Shown: positions 57,718 to 64,000 of the stretch, piece after piece
How positions within the stretch are numbered: the stretch's first letter is position 1
How the letters are laid out: the number at the start of each line of letters is the position of its first letter
Source of the DNA: Omphiscola glabra
Taxonomy: Eukaryota > Mollusca > Gastropoda > Lymnaeidae
Assembly: GCA_964017045.1 (NCBI GenBank)
Contig: OZ024794.1
Location: 53,598,608 to 53,662,607 of the forward strand
DNA length: 64,000 bases
Direction of reading: 5' to 3'
Notes under the pieces: model-generated
The model's input: the letters and a program-made list of their open reading frames with translations, nothing else
What the model was told of the DNA's origin: nothing
Database searches by the model: none
Position numbers and translations under genes: made by a program

Positions 57718-59285
57718 AAAGAGATATGTGGAGAGATATGTGGAGAGATATGTGGAGAGATATGTGGAAAGGTATGTTTAGAGATGTGTGGAGAGATATG
57801 TGGACAGATATGTGAAGAGATATGTGGAGAGATATGTGGAGAGATATGTGGAGAGATATGTGGAGAGGTGTGTAGGGAGATATGTGGAGAGATATGTGGA
57901 GAGATATGTGGAGAGATATGTGGAGAGATATGTGTAGAGGTATGTTTAGAGATGTGTGGAGAGATGTGTGGAGAGATATGTGGAGAGATATGTGGAGAGA
58001 TATGTGGCGAGATATGTGGAGAGATATGTGGAGAGATATGTGGAGAGATATGTGGAGAGATATGTGGAGAGATATGTGGAGAGATATGTGAAGAGGTACA
58101 TGGAGAGATGTGGGGAGATATTTGTGAAGAGATATGTGGAGAGATATGTGGAGATATTTGTGAAGAGATATGTGGAGAGATATGTGAAGAGGTACATGGA
58201 GAGATATGTGGAGAGATATGTGAAGAGGTACATGGAGAGATATGTGGAGATATTTGTGAAGAGATATGTGGAGAGATATGTGAATAGGTACATGGAGAGA
58301 TATGTGGAGAGATATGTGGAGAGATATGTGGAGAGATATGTGGAGAGATATGTGAAGAGGTACATGGAGAGATATGTGGAAATATTTGTGAAGAGATATG
58401 TGGAGAGATATGTGGAGATATTTGTGAAGAGGTACTGGAGAGATATGTGGAGAGATATGTGGAGAGATATGTGGAGACATATTTTGGGAGGTATGTGGGG
58501 AGGCATTTGGAGAGGTATGTTGAGAGATATGTGGAGAGGTGTGTAGGGAGATATGTGGAGAGATATGTGATGAGGTACATTGAGAGATATGTGGATAGGT
58601 ACATGGAGAGATATGTGAAGAGGTACATGGAGAGATATGTGGAAATATTTGTGAAGAGATATGTGGAGAGATATGTGGAGATATTTGTGAAGAGGTACTG
58701 GAGAGATATGTGGAGAGATATGTGGAGAGATATGTGGAGACATATTTTGGGAGGTATGTGGGGAGGCATTTGGAGAGGTATGTTGAGAGATATGTGGAGA
58801 GGTGTGTAGGGAGATATGTGGAGAGATATGTGATGAGGTACATTGAGAGATATGTGGATAGGTACATGGAGAGATATGTGGAGATATTTGTGAAGAGATA
58901 TGTGGAGAGATATATGAATAGTTACATGGAGAGATATGTGGAGAGATATGTGGAGAGATATGTGGAGAGATATGTGAAGAGGTACATGGAGAGATATGGG
59001 GAGATATTTGTGAAGAGATATGTGGAGAGATATGTGGAGAGATATGTGGAGACATATTTTGGGAGGTATGTGGGGAGGCATTTGGAGAGGTATGTTGAGA
59101 GGTATGTGGAGAGGTTTATAGGGAGATATGTGGAGAGATATGTGATGAGGTACATAGAGAGATATGTGGAGAGATATGTGAGACATATTTTGATAGGTAT
59201 GTGGGGAGGCATGTGGAGAGGTATGTTGAGAGATATGTGGAGAGATATGTAGAAAGATTTGTGGAGAGGTATGTTGAGAGATATG
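57718..59285. repeat. 12-bp minisatellite, about 1.57 kb, with higher-order blocks
   Basis: About 130 units of GAGAGATATGTG with variants (GAAGAGGTACAT, GAGATATTTGTG, GAGGTGTGTAGG). A complex block containing GACATATTTTGGGAGG occurs at 58476, 58739 and 59051, with a partial at 59182. The first two lie 263 bp apart with matching flanks. Since 12 is divisible by three and the unit lacks stops, frames of up to 524 codons occur on both strands. They are artefacts. Confidence 0.96.
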
Positions 59286-59823
59286 ACCACGTAAAACTGC
59301 AAATCCAGGCTATAAAGAAGCGCACATTTATTCTGCTTATCAGCAGAGGCCAAATGGTAAAATAAAACTGACCAGCATTTCAGATGTCCAGGTCGATACT
59401 TGACCTTGTGACCCTTAACTGTTAAACCCTATCGTCTACTCTAGGAATAAAGACAGTGAAGTTATGAGGGGTTGCGTGGCAACTCGTGTATCGTTATTAA
59501 ATAATTATTTTGTAAAAACTAGATTTGTCTTTATGTGTTGATGCATTTTTTCTATAGTAATTACGTTGGAAAGATGAAATGACCTTTAATAATTATGAAA
59601 CCTGTCAATTCAAACTTGACAGAGAAATTCAAATAAATATTAAGCTTTTTAAAAAAAATATTTGTTTGTCTGCTAACATAGGAACTGTCTTACATTACAT
59701 ATTTCAAGTATGGCGTGTAATAGTATTGACAACTTATGTGAGATATCTTTTGTTTTCATTTATTTTTAAAAAAAGTTGTACGGCCGAAATGTGTTAAAAC
59801 ATAAAGCATAGTACAGCGTAGGG
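59286..59823. other. AT-rich non-coding DNA
   Basis: Contains AACATAGGAACTGTCTTACA (from 59675), exactly repeated from 60975. No gene is seen. Confidence 0.45.
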
Positions 59824-60030
59824 CAGTGGGTCTCAACCTTTCTAATGCCGCGACCCTTTAATTCAGATCCTCAAGTTGTGGCGACCCCCAAACAGAAAAT
59901 TATTTTCGTTTATACTTCATAATTGTAAGGTATATGTGTTTTCTGATGATCTTACGCGACCCCATTGAAATGGCCATTCGACACCCACCACCCCCCCAAG
60001 GGGTCGCGACCCACATGTTGAGAACCGCTG
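59824..60030. mobile_element. hAT MITE resembling the SPIN/Charlie group, family 4
   Basis: The 207-bp element starts CAGTGGGTCTCAACCTTTCT and ends GTTGAGAACCGCTG. The flanking octamers GCGTAGGG (59816-59823) and GCTTAGGG (60031-60038) match at seven of eight positions. Subterminal blocks AATGCCGCGACCCTTTAATT, GTTGTGGCGACCCCCA and AAGGGGTCGCGACCCACA closely recall, from memory, the SPIN/OposCharlie/URR-type non-autonomous hATs of vertebrates. It is non-coding. Confidence 0.87.
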
Positions 60031-60038
60031 GCTTAGGG

Positions 60039-60810
60039 CTTCGTTTATTTTTTAAGTTTAACACTGAGCTATTTTCAATCACTCCAACATGTCTGCTAGG
60101 ATGGCCTTGATATTGATGTCACCCTGTAGCTGTGTTGTGTCACTTCTTCCCTGCCCGCCCTTTGCTTGGCTGGGGGGGGGGAAAGATTGTTTATAATCGA
60201 ATGCGCTCCATTAGTTCCCCAGAATGCCATCCGGTGACGCGAATTCTAGATTTTCTTTACTAGAACGTTCATATGTAATTCCTATATAAAGCCCGCCAGG
60301 TATCTTAGCAGAGAAACATAGCGAGACTTGGATAGACATAGGAGACGTTATATTATGTTGTGCATGAGTTAATAATTTTATTTTGAGGATTGTACTCTTT
60401 TTGCTGTCAGCTAATTCAACTTTTTGTGTGTGTTGCTTTTGTACTCAAATTTGTATAGAAATGTATGTATATGTTTATATTAAATGTTAGTATCATTAGC
60501 TTTGTTTTCTTTTTCTTTGCATACGGTTAGAACACTCTTTTGTTACGCATTGCTACCTTGACGAGCCAAACTATTTACGCATATTACATCTTTAAAACGA
60601 TAAAGGTACGAAGCAAAAGTCTTTTTGTTTTTTTAAATATGTTGCCAATTGAAAAATAAACAATATAAATATTTTAAAATATTGTTATCATGTTTCCTTC
60701 AAAATGGCATAAGAGTAGAAAAGTATTAATTAGCAATACATTAAAAGCAATAAAATTCGGAAAATTTTAGTCACGCGAACGTGTAATTTCAATAATTTTA
60801 TTTACATCCC
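60039..60810. other. AT-rich non-coding DNA
   Basis: Nothing recognised apart from a G-run at about 60172-60180. Confidence 0.4.
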
Positions 60811-60950
60811 ATGTACTATAGATAGACCTGTATGTACAACAGATAGATCTGTATGTAATTAAGATAGACCTGTATGTACTACAGATAGACATGTATTTAA
60901 TACACTTAAAGACATGTATCTACTACAGATAGACCTGTATCTACTACAAG
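60811..60950. repeat. 21-bp minisatellite
   Basis: Six to seven units of AGATAGACCTGTATGTACTA plus C, moderately diverged. Confidence 0.88.
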
Positions 60951-61454
60951 GCTCAGAAAGGGTTAAAAGTAATAAACATAGGAACTGTCTTACATTACAA
61001 GGAGTGGGTATGTGTAATAAATGTCCGCATCTTTGTCTAATCGCATTACGATACCCAGCGATTGTGATAGATTGGGTATTTAACGGAAGATGTTACCTTG
61101 CGTCGCTGCCGGTAGTGATCAGCAAACATCGGCTTACTGTTGAAATGAGCATCGATTGGTTGTCTACTCCAGGAAAACAAAGCCTGTGTTTACATTGGTC
61201 AGAGTAAATCATTATTTGTGACATTTAGCCAAGCTCTATCAACTTGGGGTAACATTTATAAAACTTTCCATACTTAAAGGAGGAAATTATTGAGCTTAAA
61301 ATAAGGATTTCTTATTTGATTTCGGGACAGATGGGCTTCGAGGCGATTTGTCTTAGACTCATTGGCTGTGTTACGATAGGCGTTCTTCTTTACATTGTGG
61401 AGCCCGTGCATGAAATCTAGGTGCCCCCAAGTTCGGCAACGCGATGGGGTGTGG
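60951..61454. other. Non-coding DNA
   Basis: A 97-codon frame (60914-61207) has no recognised motif and starts inside the repeat. No gene is supported. Confidence 0.4.
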
Positions 61455-61567
61455 CTTGATTAAAAATGGTCTCCCTTGACCTTGATTACAAATTGTCTCC
61501 CTTGACCTTGATTACAAATTGTCTCCCTTGACATTGATTACAAATTGTCTCCCTTGACCTCGATTAA
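61455..61567. repeat. 26-bp tandem array
   Basis: Four units of CTCCCTTGACCTTGATTACA followed by AATTGT. Confidence 0.92.
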
Positions 61568-61802
61568 ACCCAGTTTATATTATTTCAAATTATAATTCTT
61601 TAGAACGTACGAGACTGACCGAGAAAGGAATACAATGCCAATGCCGGCACAAGTTCATTGCTGTACAGTTAGTCAGTAGCCTTAGTTTTATTCTATTTGA
61701 TTTTGTAATTTTTAAATTAACTTAATAAATTATTATTTGTAATTGGCCCTAGTTTGGGTATCGTTCTTATATAATTAATATGTTTTTTTTTTTTTGGTTA
61801 TG

Positions 61803-61910
61803 TTATTATTATTATTTCTGGTCTTATATAGCGCGGTACCCCAGCCTAGGGCTAGCTCACCGCGCTGTACATAAATACTGTACTGTTTGTCACTAGCCAT
61901 AGAGTAAAAT
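61803..61910 (-). mobile_element. Non-LTR or SINE 3' tail, minus strand
   Basis: Read on the minus strand, GGGGTACCGCGCTATATAAG is followed by ACCAGAAATAATAATAATAA. The GCGCTATATAA motif followed by an (AAT)n microsatellite is typical of CR1/L2-type 3' ends and the SINEs that share them. The upstream extent is unclear. Confidence 0.5.
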
Positions 61911-62109
61911 AAGAGGTTAAATTCTCTATATAGTAGCGGTACGTAACAGGCTCAATAAGCTGTTTAGTGATATTAGAGTGCTAACTGATGAGTTTATTCA
62001 TTAAGAAATTAAGCAATTTGTCACTGAAAAATAGTCGGCGAATTCTTTCAATAATTGCTTATTATTATTTTTATTTTATTTTTGGGTGGGTTTGGGGGGA
62101 GGGGGGGGA
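61911..62109. other. Non-coding DNA
   Basis: T-rich and G-rich tracts only. Confidence 0.4.
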
Positions 62110-62235
62110 GGATGGTGAAATAAATCTGCGATATAAAAGCGGGTGGGCAATGAGAATATTAATATAAAATAAAATAATTAAAAAATGCAAATGAAGGGTT
62201 GAAATGAAAATCTTTCTCTTTTAAAGGTTGTTTAT
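62110..62235 (+). repeat. Unclassified dispersed repeat, copy D (right block only)
   Basis: Shares GGTGAAATAAATCTGC, ATTAATATAAAATAAAATAA and AAAAATGCA.ATGAAGG with copy B. The left block is absent. Confidence 0.6.
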
Positions 62236-62370
62236 TTGACGGTTGTGTTCAGTTGGAGATGTTTAAGGGGGGGGGGGTTGTTCAATATGGGGTTGCTCAT
62301 TTTGAGGTTGTTCGATTGGGGGCCGTTCAATTGGGGTTTTTCAATTGGGGGTTGTTTAATTGGGGCTGAT
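62236..62370. repeat. Degenerate minisatellite, about 20-bp unit
   Basis: About six units of GGTTGTTCAATTGGGG and variants, with an 11-base G-run at 62267-62277. Confidence 0.75.
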
Positions 62371-63455
62371 TAAACTTCAAACCACAACTTTCTTGCAAAA
62401 TCCGGGGCCAAAATACTTTATAGAAAAGTGCAAATTTAAATTTTCACATATATTAAAATTGGGCAAAGGTGATAATTGCCCATAATTTGTCCACGCTAGA
62501 TGCCAGCTCTCTTCTAAATGATACACGTGGTAGAGCTGAGACAGGATGCGTGGGATCTCCGCTGGGATAGAAATTGTTTCCTTTGCTAAAACCAAAATAA
62601 TTTAAATAAGTCACAACGTCATCCCTCTAAACCATTAGGCAATTTATTACAAATAATGACATACCCCATGGCATCTGAACATTTAATTTGGATTGTGATC
62701 ATTTTAAAAACGACTTAGCCTATCTGGAATTCTGCTGGTTAAAAAAAAAAAAATTATTATTTTACATTTATTTTTGTTTTGGATTGTTTTATTTTTTTTT
62801 TAGTTATGATGAAATATTTCAAATTTTTTCATTTTTCTTGAGTTTGAATTTTACTTGATCAATTAGATACATCAAAAAGGGATATGAGAGATTTTACTTT
62901 AAATACAGCAAAGAGGTTTATAAAAAAAAGATAATCTCAGTCAGGTGCGTACCCAGTAAATGTACCACCCTCAGAAAAAAAAGTAAAGTTTGCCCCTCTC
63001 CAGCTTGAGAAACTTTTTTTTTTTAATATTATAAGATTAAGAACGAAATTTCAAATTGAGCCAATCGAGGAACTCTTAAATAGCTATATAATGAAAAACT
63101 TCATTTAAAAAAAAAAAGAATTCAAGTATAAAAATGAATTGTGGTCGCGATTATGCGCCACTCTTCAAATGGCGCCATCTGAACATGTCTTGTTCAGGTC
63201 TTGTCTTCCACACATCGGTACATCTCTGAGCCCCGTAAGCTACCAAGACAGCTCTACTGGACAACCATGTAAAAATTGTAAACACTTTTGGGTTAAGCTT
63301 TTTTTTTCCTATTGTGCAAGTGCAATACCTATAATTTTTGTATCCACCTAAAGCACTAAAATGTCACATTTTCAATTAGTTCATAAAGATTGATTATAAG
63401 GTTAACGTTTAAATAAAAACAGACCTAAGAATACTTTTAAAAGTCCTTTAAATCT
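62371..63455. other. AT-rich non-coding DNA
   Basis: No gene is seen. A CAGGTGCGTACCCAG string at about 62942-62956 resembles one end of a hAT MITE, but no partner end was found. Confidence 0.4.
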
Positions 63456-64000
63456 ACTGAACCCATGGTATGAAATTACTGAACCCGTGGTATGAAATTA
63501 CTGAGCCCATGGTATGAAATTACTGAGCCCATGGTATGAAATTACTTAACCCATGGTATAAAAATACTGAACCCGTGGTATGAAATTACTGAACCCATGG
63601 TATGAAATTACTGAACCCATGGTATGAAATTACTGAACCCATGGTATGAAATTACTGAACCCATGGTATGAAATTACTGAGCCCATGGTATGAAATTACT
63701 GAACCCATGGTATGAAATTACTGAACCCATGGTATGAAATTACTAATCCCCATGATATGAAATTACTGAACCCGTGGTATGAAATTACTGAACCTCATGG
63801 TATGAAATTACTAATCCCCATGGTATGAAATTACTGAACCCATGGTATGAAATTACTAAACCCGTGGTCTGAAATTACTGACCCGTGGTATGAAATTACT
63901 GAACCCATGATATGAAATTACTGAAACCATGGTATGAAATTACTGAACCCGTGGTCTGAAATTACTGAATTCATGGTATAGAATTGCTGAGCCCGTGGTT
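63456..64000. repeat. 22-bp minisatellite running off the window
   Basis: About 25 units of ACTGAACCCATGGTATGAAA plus TT, with GTG/ATG and AACC/GCCC variants. It contains NcoI-like CCATGG sites at regular spacing and continues past base 64000. Confidence 0.96.

Noticed and set aside
57612..59186. A 524-codon minus-strand frame rich in His-Ile-Ser-Pro, with several overlapping long frames on both strands
   Set aside because: It is generated entirely by the 12-bp GAGAGATATGTG array, whose unit lacks stop codons and is a multiple of three. Equivalent frames exist on the opposite strand.
62942..62956. CAGGTGCGTACCCAG as a hAT MITE end
   Set aside because: Only a single end was found and no partner downstream. 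It may be a fragment, but I cannot support it.

Overview
This 64-kb window looks like non-coding, repeat-dominated nuclear DNA of an invertebrate animal. It is AT-rich, no gene has a prokaryote-like arrangement, and I could not support a single host protein-coding gene, tRNA or rRNA. The transposable-element mix (RTE, CR1/L2-like and RNase H-bearing non-LTR retrotransposons, several hAT families, a Helitron-type helicase remnant) and the very high minisatellite load fit a lophotrochozoan. A gastropod mollusc is my best guess, by inference only.

The only long intact coding sequence is a 1000-residue RTE-type retrotransposon polyprotein (endonuclease plus reverse transcriptase) on the minus strand at 2876-5878. 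It lies in an apparently complete element (2861-6040) with a perfect target-site duplication. Other retroelement pieces are a CR1/L2-like 3' end (421-747), a 117-bp RTE insertion with its own 12-bp duplication (8605-8721), a decayed reverse transcriptase (19229-20264), two inverted RNase H-domain fragments (48440-49081 and 54321-55072) and a minus-strand 3' tail near 61.8 kb. A Helitron/PIF1-type helicase remnant lies at 44925-46120.

DNA transposons are mainly hAT. Two inverted copies of one MITE family (1779-1942, 42707-42857) and a MITE at 17063-17248 have perfect 8-bp duplications. A 2-kb element carries a decayed BED/hAT transposase (34373-36360). A 207-bp MITE (59824-60030) resembles the SPIN/Charlie group known for horizontal transfer. 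Two further inverted-repeat elements lie at 16526-16765 and 36622-37015.

About 30 separate tandem arrays with different monomers (12 to about 105 bp) make up very roughly a sixth of the window. The largest are a 17-bp array that runs straight into a 25-bp array (25.2-27.2 kb), a 47-bp array (46.4-48.0 kb), a 40-bp array (53.1-53.8 kb) and a 12-bp array (57.7-59.3 kb). Several show higher-order periodicity (437, 423 and 263 bp). Many apparent ORFs are by-products of these arrays. An unclassified dispersed family of about 400 bp occurs in four places (17.6, 21.2, 37.1/38.6 and 62.1 kb).
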